DNA of 47,517 nucleotides from Elusimicrobiales bacterium (GTDB lineage Bacteria; Elusimicrobiota; Elusimicrobia; Elusimicrobiales; UBA9959): NCBI GenBank assembly GCA_024681855.1, contig JAILAB010000031.1:1-47517 (forward strand). Reading direction: 5' to 3'. Positions 25,058-33,113 of this stretch are shown in pieces. Positions within the stretch are counted from its first letter, which is position 1; every line of letters starts with the position of its first letter. The position numbers and the translations under genes were made by a program. Under the pieces are notes generated by a model. The model was not told the origin of the DNA and did no database searches. It was given only the letters and a program-made list of their open reading frames with translations.

Positions 25058-26512
25058 ATGGCAAAACTTAAACTTAACGAAGAAGTCATAAAAAGAAATG
25101 CCGCAGTCTGCAAAAAGCAGAGAATAATAATCCCTACATTCAAGCAGATGAAGCATCCTGAAACTGTTTCACAGAAGGTAAAAGATACTCTTAAACCCGT
25201 CGGACTTTGGGACATTGACCCGATCAACCTGTTCAGAATAACCTGGCATAATGACCATAAGACAGGCCTTTTCGGCGGAGTTAACTTCCTTGAAATTCCC
25301 CATGAAATAACCGGCGTAAAAGCCAGAATAATAGGCCTTGTGGGAAAATACTTCCCTACCGGCGCGCACAAAGTGGGTGCGGCATTCGGTTGCCTTGCCC
25401 CGCGCCTTGTTACCGGCGAATATGATGCCGCAAACCAGAAAGCCGTATGGCCTTCAACCGGCAATTACTGCCGCGGCGGCGCTTTCGATTCAGCCCTTCT
25501 CGGCACAACAGCTGTCGCCATTCTTCCGGAAGGAATGTCAAAGGAAAGGTTTGACTGGCTGCGCAAAATAGGAGCTGAAGTCATCGCTACCCCCGGAACA
25601 GAATCCAATGTGAAGGAAATTTATGACAAGTGCTGGGAAATACGCAAGACCCGCAAGGACTGCGTGATTTTCAACCAGTTTGATGAAATGGGCAACCCGA
25701 CATGGCATTATCATGTGACCGGCGCAGCCATTGAGGAAGTTTTCAACAAGATAAAAGGCCCGAAGAGCCGCCTCGCCGGATTCGTTTCCGCCACAGGTTC
25801 AGCAGGAACAATTGCCGCAGGCGATTACCTTAAGAAGAAATTCCCCGGCATGACAATAACCGCCAGCGAAGCCCTTCAGTGCCCGACAATTCTTGCCAAC
25901 GGATTCGGCGAGCACCGCATTGAGGGTATCGGCGACAAGCACATTCCGTGGGTGCACAATGTGCGCAACACCGATGTGGTTACCGCCATTGACGACGAAG
26001 CCTGCATGAGAGTCCTCCGCGTTTTCAATGAGCCGGAAGGCCACAAGGTTCTTGCTTCCTATGGCGTAAAGCAGGAAGTCATAGACCAGCTTAACCTGCT
26101 CGGAATTTCCGGCATTTCCAACCTTCTTTCCGCAATCAAGACTGCGAAATATTACGAGATGGGCGAGAATGATGTTGTTTTCACAATGTTCACGGACAGC
26201 ATGGAAATGTATCAGAGCCGCCGCAAGGAACTTGATGAGCAGCTTGGCAAATACACCGAAACACAGGCCGCCGTTGATTTCGAGCGCCGTCTGTTAGGCA
26301 CAACCGTGGATTACATGAAAGAACTCACTTATGCCGACAGAAAAGCCGTGCACAACCTCAAATACTTCACTTGGGTTGAGCAGCAGGGCCGCAATTCCAC
26401 CGACCTCCGCAGGCTTTGGGATCCGGAATACTGGGACGAGACATTCGCCCTCGTAGATGAATACGACAAGCTGATTGAGGCTTTCAATAAAGAAGCCGGA
26501 GTTGAGCTCTGA
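25058..26512 (+). CDS. PLP-dependent enzyme, fold type II (TrpB/cysteine synthase-like), specificity unknown
   Basis: The 484-residue protein is a fold-type II PLP enzyme. Lys105 in TGAHKVGAAF fits the Schiff-base lysine and resembles the TrpB form GxHK; PSTGNYCRGGA fits the substrate-carboxylate loop, and SATGSAGTIAAG the phosphate-binding glycine loop. It is ~80 residues longer than TrpB and ~170 longer than cysteine synthase, with an acidic, aromatic C-terminal extension. Tryptophan-synthase alpha and Cys biosynthesis genes are absent nearby, so I do not assign a reaction; beta-elimination or beta-replacement on an amino acid is likely. Codon use is strikingly C/G-ending compared with neighbours, suggesting high expression. 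Confidence 0.82.
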   Translation: MAKLKLNEEVIKRNAAVCKKQRIIIPTFKQMKHPETVSQKVKDTLKPVGLWDIDPINLFRITWHNDHKTGLFGGVNFLEIPHEITGVKARIIGLVGKYFPTGAHKVGAAFGCLAPRLVTGEYDAANQKAVWPSTGNYCRGGAFDSALLGTTAVAILPEGMSKERFDWLRKIGAEVIATPGTESNVKEIYDKCWEIRKTRKDCVIFNQFDEMGNPTWHYHVTGAAIEEVFNKIKGPKSRLAGFVSATGSAGTIAAGDYLKKKFPGMTITASEALQCPTILANGFGEHRIEGIGDKHIPWVHNVRNTDVVTAIDDEACMRVLRVFNEPEGHKVLASYGVKQEVIDQLNLLGISGISNLLSAIKTAKYYEMGENDVVFTMFTDSMEMYQSRRKELDEQLGKYTETQAAVDFERRLLGTTVDYMKELTYADRKAVHNLKYFTWVEQQGRNSTDLRRLWDPEYWDETFALVDEYDKLIEAFNKEAGVEL

Positions 26513-26530
26513 TAGAATGGAGCTGAGAAG

Positions 26531-27169
26531 ATGAGCTTGAAAGGTATTTTCCCTGTCGAGTGCCCGCATTGCGGCGAGAAATTTGAGGCGCATTGCTGGA
26601 CTATTGTGCATGGCGGACGGGATGAAGACATCAAGGAGCTCTTCTTCACAGGCGAGTTTGACCTTCTCATGTGCCCGAAGTGCGATACGGTTTTTCGTCA
26701 TGAAGAGCCTTTCGTTTACCTCGAGCCTGAGAAGGAGCTCGTAATTTTTGTTATGCCCGAGTCATATAGGGCTGAAAAAGACCGCTGGATTGCGAAGATG
26801 CAGGCTGATTTTGAACAGGTAAGGGAAATGTTCATGGAAACCGCTGGGGCATCTGAGCCCCGCTGCATATTCGGCCTTGACGGCCTTCAGGAAATTCTGG
26901 CCTCGGACAAAGACCGCAGCGAAGAAACTGAAGTTATGGAATTTATGGCAGCGGAAGCTGGCTTAAAAGTTTTAGCGGTCATGCCGGATAAGGCAAGGGA
27001 GCTGGACATACCGTTTTCTCTCCCTGTTGACGGAGGCTTAGGCGTTAAATCCGCCCTAAAAGCAACGGAAAAATTAATCGCTGTTAATTCTTTCCTTCCT
27101 CGCTTGAAAAAGCTGGCAGAAGTGCTGGAAAATCTGCCTGGCGAAGAAATCCCTTTCCTAAAAAGATAA
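26531..27169 (+). CDS. CpXC-domain protein
   Basis: The 212-residue protein starts with a CpXC domain: VECPHCGEKF (residues 10-19 approximately) and LMCPKCDTVF (about 55-64) supply four cysteines for a zinc ribbon. The C-terminal half is helical without recognisable motifs. The family has no established function. It starts 18 bases after the PLP-enzyme gene with GGAG upstream of the ATG, and its stop codon overlaps the next gene by one base. Confidence 0.75.
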   Translation: MSLKGIFPVECPHCGEKFEAHCWTIVHGGRDEDIKELFFTGEFDLLMCPKCDTVFRHEEPFVYLEPEKELVIFVMPESYRAEKDRWIAKMQADFEQVREMFMETAGASEPRCIFGLDGLQEILASDKDRSEETEVMEFMAAEAGLKVLAVMPDKARELDIPFSLPVDGGLGVKSALKATEKLIAVNSFLPRLKKLAEVLENLPGEEIPFLKR

Positions 27170-28122
27170 TGAAGCTTGAGCCGCCAGGGCAGAAAGCTGT
27201 AATACATGAGCTTGCAAATGAAGCCGAAAAGCTTGGCTTGCGGCTTTATGCCGTGGGCGGCTGCGTGCGGGACTGGGTTATTGGACGCAATTCCTCGGAT
27301 ATAGATTTTCTTACAAGCGGCTCTGCGGAAAAACTTGCTGCATCCTTATGCCGGCTTTATGGCGGAACGTGGCAGGCTTTTGAAAAATTCCATACAGTAC
27401 GCTGTTTTACTGGAATAGGCCGCATAGACTTAGCCAGATTCCGCAAGGAAATTTATCCTTCTCCTGCCTCATTGCCGCAAACGCTTCCTGCTGAAACATT
27501 GGAACAGGATTTGCGGCGCCGGGATTTTACCGTGAATGCCATGGCCGTGGAGCTTACAGGCGGTTCTTTTGAGCTTACCGATTTATATAATGGCCTTGAT
27601 GATATTAAGGCTGGCATTGTTCGTGTTTTACATAAAGACAGTTTCTTTGATGATCCTACGCGTATTTACAGGGCAGCGCGTTTCGCTGCCCGATTTGGCT
27701 GGCAGCTTGCTCCGGAAACGGCAGCTTGCGCAGCAGGCGCTATAGCTGCCGGCATTCCAGCAAGGCTTTCCCGGGAAAGGATTCGCAATGAGCTTTTTAA
27801 GATACTTTCCGATTCTAAGCCCTGCATGGCAATGGAAATATTAAATTCCATGGGCGCTTTGGATTTTATTTTCCCTAAATTAAAGCCTGTTCCTCAGATT
27901 GAAAAAATATCTTCCAGAGCTGCTCAGCTTGCGGTTATAGCCTCAAATCTTGATGACGGGGCAGCTTTCATAGCCAGTTTGCGGCTTTCAAAAAAAGAAA
28001 GCAGGGAAATATTTGAGCTTTCAGGCCTTTCTGTTTCACGAAGAAAACATAGCAGGGGCTTGCTACAAAACAAAAAAGATATCAATATTGGAAAAGAAAG
28101 CCAAAATGAAAAAGAAAAGTAA
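27169..28122 (+). CDS. tRNA nucleotidyltransferase / poly(A) polymerase family protein, short
   Basis: The 317-residue protein is a class II CCA-adding/PcnB family enzyme. Head-domain motifs are complete: VGGCVRDWVIG, the metal-binding SDIDF (two Asp), RRDFTVNAMA, and DDPTRIYRAARFAARF, followed by RLSRERIRNELFKIL of the neck. The family is usually 400 or more residues; here the body/tail region is short and ends in a Lys-rich stretch that overlaps the next gene. It may add only CC or A, repair CCA ends, or be 3'-truncated. The one tRNA gene in the window already encodes CCA, so a repair role is compatible. Confidence 0.85.
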   Translation: MKLEPPGQKAVIHELANEAEKLGLRLYAVGGCVRDWVIGRNSSDIDFLTSGSAEKLAASLCRLYGGTWQAFEKFHTVRCFTGIGRIDLARFRKEIYPSPASLPQTLPAETLEQDLRRRDFTVNAMAVELTGGSFELTDLYNGLDDIKAGIVRVLHKDSFFDDPTRIYRAARFAARFGWQLAPETAACAAGAIAAGIPARLSRERIRNELFKILSDSKPCMAMEILNSMGALDFIFPKLKPVPQIEKISSRAAQLAVIASNLDDGAAFIASLRLSKKESREIFELSGLSVSRRKHSRGLLQNKKDINIGKESQNEKEK

Positions 28123-29047
28123 GACTAAATTTTTTTCTAAAAATATTTATAATGATTATTTGTTTTGGTTAGCCATAACTGTTTCTTTGCTTATGCCTAA
28201 TGTTTTTTTTCCATCTGCCATTGAAGCTGAAGAGGCTTCAAGGCTTTCCCCTTATTCCATTCTGCGTGATAATGGCCTTTTGCCGGAGGGGAGCGCTTTT
28301 TTTAAAAGCCCTAATCTGGAAAATGTGTTCTGGGCTGTGAATGACAGCAAGAATGCTCCTGCCCTGTTTGCTTTTGATGCAAGCGGAGAAATGATATTGC
28401 CTGATAATAATGTTTCCAGCCAGCCATATAAAGGCATAACCGTATCAAATGCCTCAAACCGGGACTGGGAAGCTCTTGCGGGAGATGATAAAGGCAATAT
28501 AATAATATGTGATGCCGGCAATAATAAAAATATGAGAAAAGACCTTGCCGTATATTTATTGCCTGAGCCTGACCCAAGAGTTGACTTAGCGTCTAAGCCG
28601 GCTGAAAAGATATTTTTTTCTTATCCGGACCAGAAAAAATTTCCTCCAAAGAAGAAGAATTTTGACTCAGAGGCTTGCTTTTGGCATGACGGGCATCTTT
28701 TCCTTTTCACAAAAAATCGCGCTGATTCCAAAACTAAGCTTTACCGCTTTCCTTCTTTAAATCCTAAGAAGAAACAGGTCCTAAAACTTATTGGAAGCTT
28801 TGAAACCGGCGGTATGGTTACCGATGCCGCCGTAAATGCCAGCGGAAACAGAATTGCCGTATTAACCTATTATGGGGCTTATCTGTTAGAAAAAGGCAAA
28901 AAGAAAAAAATATTGTCCTGGCATAGAAAATTCTATCCTTTCAGCGCAGGCCAATGTGAAGGCATAACCTTTGCTGATGATGAAACTTTGCTTATTACTA
29001 ATGAGAACAGAAATATTTATAGGATTTCTGTTTCTGATTTCCGCTAG
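28106..29047 (+). CDS. Secreted beta-propeller-like protein
   Basis: The 313-residue product starts, in my reading, at the ATG at 28106. This gives a Lys-rich n-region and a hydrophobic segment (YLFWLAITVSLLMPNVFF) followed by an AEAEE-like cut site. A start at 28013 would place 31 unlikely residues before it. The mature part has repeated strands such as DWEALAGDDKGNIIICDAGN and NRIAVLTYYGAYLLEKGKK, resembling SdiA-regulated or NHL-type propellers. Function unknown. It overlaps the preceding gene by 17 bases and converges on the sensor-kinase gene with a 20-base gap. Confidence 0.65.
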   Translation: MKKKSKTKFFSKNIYNDYLFWLAITVSLLMPNVFFPSAIEAEEASRLSPYSILRDNGLLPEGSAFFKSPNLENVFWAVNDSKNAPALFAFDASGEMILPDNNVSSQPYKGITVSNASNRDWEALAGDDKGNIIICDAGNNKNMRKDLAVYLLPEPDPRVDLASKPAEKIFFSYPDQKKFPPKKKNFDSEACFWHDGHLFLFTKNRADSKTKLYRFPSLNPKKKQVLKLIGSFETGGMVTDAAVNASGNRIAVLTYYGAYLLEKGKKKKILSWHRKFYPFSAGQCEGITFADDETLLITNENRNIYRISVSDFR

Positions 29048-29067
29048 CTTATTATATTTTGCGGTTT

Positions 29068-32061
29068 TTAAGGCTTATGCTCTTCATCCTCTTTGTTTTT
29101 TTTCAGTACAGGGTTTCTGGCATAGCTTTGGAATGAAGCCGTAAGCTTAGCCGCTCTTTCCGTAGCTTTGAGTATTTGCCTTAATGCCGCTATTACGCGC
29201 GTATCGTCTTTCACCGTCTCGGATAATAATGTGGCATAGCCGGTTATCACTGTTAGAATATTGTTGAAATCGTGTCCTATTGGCCGCATTTTCATGCTGA
29301 CAATTTCTTTGGCAGCCGCTAATGCTTCATCGGTGGTTTGCTCATGCTCTTTCGTTAAATCCCTTCCGACTACTACTACGCCTGACACTTCGCCCATGGG
29401 ATTAAAAACCGGGGAACAGGAAAGGCTTTCATAAAAAGTTCCTGTAGGATATTTTTTTGTTCTTGTAAGAAACCTGGCTGTCTTGTTTTCAAAAATAGCC
29501 TTTATTTCTTTGCTTGTTTTTATATTTTTAGTAATGCCCAGCTCAAAAACTGTCTTGCCTTTCATTTCCTCCACAGTCTTTCCGTATCTTTCAGCTGCGG
29601 CATTGTTTATCATTAAGAATCTGTCTTCTTTGTCTACCACGAATATGAAATCTTTAGAGTTTTCAAATATATGATCCAAAATGAATTCCATTGCGAGTAT
29701 TTTCTCGTATTTTTCATTCATTTCGGAATAATCTCTTGTTATTATGGCTGTGGCTGACACATTTCCGGCAGGGTCGTTAACAGGTATTATCCTATGTTCA
29801 AAATTTCTTTTCTTGCCATTTTCAGCTGGCAAGTCTTCCATAAATGTCAGGGGCATTCCTTTTTGCACAGCTTCTTCCAGGTATTTTCCAAGCTGATAAG
29901 AAATGCCTTTGTGGAAAATCAGGCTTTTGCTGCTATTGCCGCTTTCCATATTGTCATAGGTTATTCTCTTCTCTTTATCTAGCAGCTGCACATGATCTGG
30001 CAGGAAAGATAGTATGGCAGATAGTTTTGCGTTTGTTTTCAGCAGTTCATTGCTAAGCGTTCTTAGTGCTTTTATTTCGCGGCCTGCTACGATGGCTATT
30101 TTGTCATCGTTGAAATAAGTTTCTGAAGAAAAAATCTCCAATTCTGTCTCATTGCCATTTTTATCCGAAAATGGAATATTAATATGCGTATTTGGATTAT
30201 TTAACGCATTATAAATTTTTGTATTGGCTTCTTCGTTTTTGCCGAATATTTCCAGAATGTTTTTTCCTATAATTTCTTTTTCTGGAATGCCGGATAATTT
30301 ACAGAATGCCTTGTTGGCAAAAAGCAGTTTTCTGGATTTTAAGTCAATAGCAAAAAGCATGTCTGGAGCATTGTTTAGAATATCTAGTCCGAAAGCTGTT
30401 TCCTTCTGATGCTGTTCTTCAGCTGAAAGATCCTCTATTATGACTAACATTATCTGCTCTTGTTCTGGCAGATTTATAAGTGTCATCGCTAACCTGACAG
30501 AGATTTCTTTATCTGCTAACTTTAATGTGCTTTTTTTTGTTATTGTAAATGACTCTTTGCTTATGCTTTTCGCCTTTATTTTTTCTAGAGTTTTTTCAAT
30601 ATTTTTTCTTTCTTCCTTTGGATGAAAGCTAAGAATATTGTATTTTGTGATTTCTTTTTTATTAAGATTCAAAAAATTTTCTGCGCTCTTATTGGCCCGC
30701 AATATTTTCCCGCTGTCCGGATCAGTTATTAATATTGGCAATGGGCTTTTTGAAAAAATAGTCTTGTAAAAAAGATTAGTCTGGTTTAGTTCCTGCTGTT
30801 TCTTTATGTCTTCCGTAATGTCTTTTAATATGGCAGAAACTGAAAGCAGTCCGTCACTTGTTTTATTAACTATTAATTTCATCTGAGTAAGCATTTCGGT
30901 GCCATCTTTTTTGAGTATGCGGCAGACGAAAGAAGGGCTCTCTTTGCCTATGCTTAGCAGATTTTCCATTTTTTCATTGAATCTGTTAATCTCCTCTTCA
31001 GGAAGAAATTCTTTTATATTATGTCCTTCTGTTTCTTTTACGGAATAGCCTGTTTTTTTTACAAGAGGGCTCATGTATGTTATGATTCCATGGGCATTGA
31101 AAGTAAATATCAAATCCCAGGAAGCATTTAACAATGAGGATTTTTCCTTGTTTTGTAGCATTTGCCTGCTCATTTCTGCTTTGTAGGAAATCACTTGAGA
31201 ATATATGTGCGACATTCTTTTGATCATGCGCAAATTTCCAGGCGTGAAATCCTTTTCATAGTTAGCAAGCATTAGCATTCCTGCCGGAGTGCCGCAATAA
31301 ACTATAGGCACAGCTATATATTTTTTTAGCATGCCTTCAGTTTCGGATGTCAGCGATTCTTCGCTCGTAGAGAGGCCTTTAAGCATTTTCTTTGCCTGCT
31401 CTTTTGCCATCTCAGCGAGAATGGGGCTTGATGCAGAGTAAACTTCACTTAATAATATGTTATCCTTCCCTATTATTACAGCATATGCTATTTCACAGAG
31501 CGTAAGCCTGCGAGTTTCGTCTAAAATTGTGCGTGAGCATATATCTGTAGGCAAATTTGGGAAAGAGAAAAAAAACTTTTCTAGTTTTTTAATTGACTCA
31601 TTTGCTTCATCTTCCGCAGCTATTATCATGTCTTTGCGGAGCATTTCTGTTTTGTTTTTTATCAGTTCCGCAAATGCGTGAAATAGATTTATTTTTTCTT
31701 CTGGGAATATGTAGTTTATGTCTTTAGGCTTAATTGCGAGCCAGGAGCTGTTTCCGCATATATGAATTATGAGAAGATTGTTTTCCTCTGATTTTTTTGT
31801 GTCTTTTTCTTCATTAACACATTTTATTATTTGAGTAATTTCGTCTTCGGAAAGGCGGCTTGAAAATTCCTTTTTAAAAGAATAGATGTTTAAGGATAAA
31901 AGTATGCCTATTTTATCGCCAATTGATGGATTGTCATGTATTATTTTTGCTGATTTTTCAAAAAAATCGTCTATGCTTAATCCTGCGTTTAACAGGGACA
32001 TAATCCCCATAAATGTACGCTGGCATTCCATAATTTCTTTTTTTTCTGCTGTTTTCTTCAT
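29068..32061 (-). CDS. GAF/multi-PAS sensor histidine kinase lacking the ATPase domain
   Basis: The 997-residue protein has a GAF-like N-terminal part (about 1-300), then about five PAS domains starting near residues 308, 428, 558, 682 and 792. A dimerisation/phosphoacceptor domain follows with PIGHDFNNILTVITGY; the H-box is His930. In relatives a HATPase domain with N, G1 and G2 boxes comes next. Here the protein ends 67 residues after the His with a charged tail. No membrane helices are seen, so sensing is cytoplasmic. The response regulator lies 41 bases upstream on the same strand. Autophosphorylation is not expected without a partner supplying the catalytic domain. Confidence 0.88.
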   Translation of the reverse strand: MKKTAEKKEIMECQRTFMGIMSLLNAGLSIDDFFEKSAKIIHDNPSIGDKIGILLSLNIYSFKKEFSSRLSEDEITQIIKCVNEEKDTKKSEENNLLIIHICGNSSWLAIKPKDINYIFPEEKINLFHAFAELIKNKTEMLRKDMIIAAEDEANESIKKLEKFFFSFPNLPTDICSRTILDETRRLTLCEIAYAVIIGKDNILLSEVYSASSPILAEMAKEQAKKMLKGLSTSEESLTSETEGMLKKYIAVPIVYCGTPAGMLMLANYEKDFTPGNLRMIKRMSHIYSQVISYKAEMSRQMLQNKEKSSLLNASWDLIFTFNAHGIITYMSPLVKKTGYSVKETEGHNIKEFLPEEEINRFNEKMENLLSIGKESPSFVCRILKKDGTEMLTQMKLIVNKTSDGLLSVSAILKDITEDIKKQQELNQTNLFYKTIFSKSPLPILITDPDSGKILRANKSAENFLNLNKKEITKYNILSFHPKEERKNIEKTLEKIKAKSISKESFTITKKSTLKLADKEISVRLAMTLINLPEQEQIMLVIIEDLSAEEQHQKETAFGLDILNNAPDMLFAIDLKSRKLLFANKAFCKLSGIPEKEIIGKNILEIFGKNEEANTKIYNALNNPNTHINIPFSDKNGNETELEIFSSETYFNDDKIAIVAGREIKALRTLSNELLKTNAKLSAILSFLPDHVQLLDKEKRITYDNMESGNSSKSLIFHKGISYQLGKYLEEAVQKGMPLTFMEDLPAENGKKRNFEHRIIPVNDPAGNVSATAIITRDYSEMNEKYEKILAMEFILDHIFENSKDFIFVVDKEDRFLMINNAAAERYGKTVEEMKGKTVFELGITKNIKTSKEIKAIFENKTARFLTRTKKYPTGTFYESLSCSPVFNPMGEVSGVVVVGRDLTKEHEQTTDEALAAAKEIVSMKMRPIGHDFNNILTVITGYATLLSETVKDDTRVIAALRQILKATERAAKLTASFQSYARNPVLKKNKEDEEHKP

Positions 32062-32102
32062 ATATTTCGGATATGTCAGAAAAATTTTTTTTGGACTGTA
32101 TG

Positions 32103-32789
32103 CTATTCAATGGTATAACCATGTCCCTGAACTGCCACTATGCTTTTTGCCATGCTGCCAAGTTTTTTGCGCAGGTTTGAGATATGCACTTCAACTGTAT
32201 GATAATTAGAGTAATCTTCCGTATTATATCCCCATATGCTTTCAAGCAGATTGGGAGCGCTCAATATTGATCCCCTGTTAGCTATCAGCGCAGCAAGAAG
32301 GTCAAATTCCTTGGCTGTGAGCTTTAGCGGGCTTTCGCCTATTTTAGCGGTTCTGTTTTTAGTGTTTATCAGTATGCCTTTATATTCTAATATTGGATTT
32401 TTGTCGGCATATATGCCTGTTATGCGCAACAGGGCTTTTATTTTTGCCAAAAGAACCGGATAGGAGAATGGCTTAGATATATAATCATCAGCGCCTAATG
32501 TATAGCCGGAAAGCATGTCTGTCTCAGAAATCTTTTTGCCAGACATTATTATCATTGGTATTGAAGACAGTATTTCAGAGTCTTTTATTTTCTTGCATAA
32601 TGTAAGGCCGTCCATGCGAGGCATGTCAACGTCAGCAAGTATTATGTCTGGCCTGTCCTTTGCCGTAATGCCAAGGGCTATGGTGCCATTTGAGGCAACT
32701 TGTGTCTGAAAGCCATGGTTTTCAAGATACTGCTTTATTATTCCTGCCAGATCTTTATCATCGTCAACTATCAGAACTTTTTCCGCCAT
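32103..32789 (-). CDS. OmpR/PhoB-family response regulator
   Basis: The 228-residue regulator has a receiver domain with acidic pocket DDD at residues 9-11, phosphoacceptor Asp53 (ADVDMPRMDG), a switch Ser in MSGKK and the conserved Lys in YISKPF. A winged-helix DNA-binding domain fills residues 130-228, with LTAKEFDLLAAL and VEVHISNLRKKLG as in OmpR/PhoB. It precedes the kinase-like sensor gene and is likely cotranscribed with it. A TATAAT lies at 32827-32822 on the minus strand, about 33 bases upstream of the start. Confidence 0.93.
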   Translation of the reverse strand: MAEKVLIVDDDKDLAGIIKQYLENHGFQTQVASNGTIALGITAKDRPDIILADVDMPRMDGLTLCKKIKDSEILSSIPMIIMSGKKISETDMLSGYTLGADDYISKPFSYPVLLAKIKALLRITGIYADKNPILEYKGILINTKNRTAKIGESPLKLTAKEFDLLAALIANRGSILSAPNLLESIWGYNTEDYSNYHTVEVHISNLRKKLGSMAKSIVAVQGHGYTIE

Positions 32790-32881
32790 AAAAGCATTCC
32801 TTAATTCCAGTTATAACTCATATTATACTTAATTATATTAAGAAATTAGCTATATAAGAAGATTATTAATTTTAGTGTTAT

Positions 32882-32948
32882 CCGTCATGCTGAATTTATT
32901 TCAGCATCTTTACGGCTTAATGAGGCTCTGGAACAAGTTCATGACGAC
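32882..32948. repeat. Degenerate palindromic intergenic repeat
   Basis: An inner hairpin ATGCTGAA / TTCAGCAT (32887-32894 and 32900-32907) lies inside outer arms CGTCAT near 32883 and ATGACG at 32941-32946. It looks like a decayed small palindromic element. The surrounding 324-base gap (32790-33113) otherwise holds repeat copy 2 and the response-regulator and recG promoters. Confidence 0.5.
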
Positions 32949-32983
32949 GAAGGAATATTTTCGGCCTTTATAAATATATTTTG

Positions 32984-33007
32984 TCAATACTTTCCTTTAA
33001 CAGAGCC
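32984..33007 (+). repeat. Dispersed 24-bp repeat, copy 2
   Basis: This copy matches 12094-12117 with one mismatch (TCAATAC against TCAATGC, then CTTTCCTTTAACAGAGCC). Its CAGAGCC end can pair with GGCTCTG at 32924-32930, inside the neighbouring palindromic element. Confidence 0.7.
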
Positions 33008-33101
33008 AAAAAATATATTCAGCGGCAGAACATTTTAGCTTTAATGACGGAATGTCTGCAGAAAAAATTGCATATCATGACTTATGCTCTGCCTAATTTG
33101 C

Positions 33102-33107
33102 TATAAG
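33102..33107 (+). promoter_or_regulatory. Extended -10 box directly before recG
   Basis: TGCTATAAG (33099-33107) ends six bases before the recG ATG at 33114, with no Shine-Dalgarno sequence. A leaderless transcript is predicted. Confidence 0.45.
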
Positions 33108-33113
33108 AGAATT

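Noticed and set aside
24095-25156. A 353-codon minus-strand open frame running through the zinc-ribbon gene, the RNase P RNA and into the PLP-enzyme gene
   Set aside because: It crosses a clearly identified RNA gene, is antisense to two real genes, and its product is low-complexity (Cys, Pro, Arg-rich) with no domain.
28013-28105. Longer start of the propeller-like protein at 28013
   Set aside because: It places 31 residues before a standard signal peptide and overlaps far into the preceding gene.
32882-32948. Transposable element (MITE)
   Set aside because: The palindrome is short and degenerate, there are no target-site duplications that I can see, and no second full copy is in the window.
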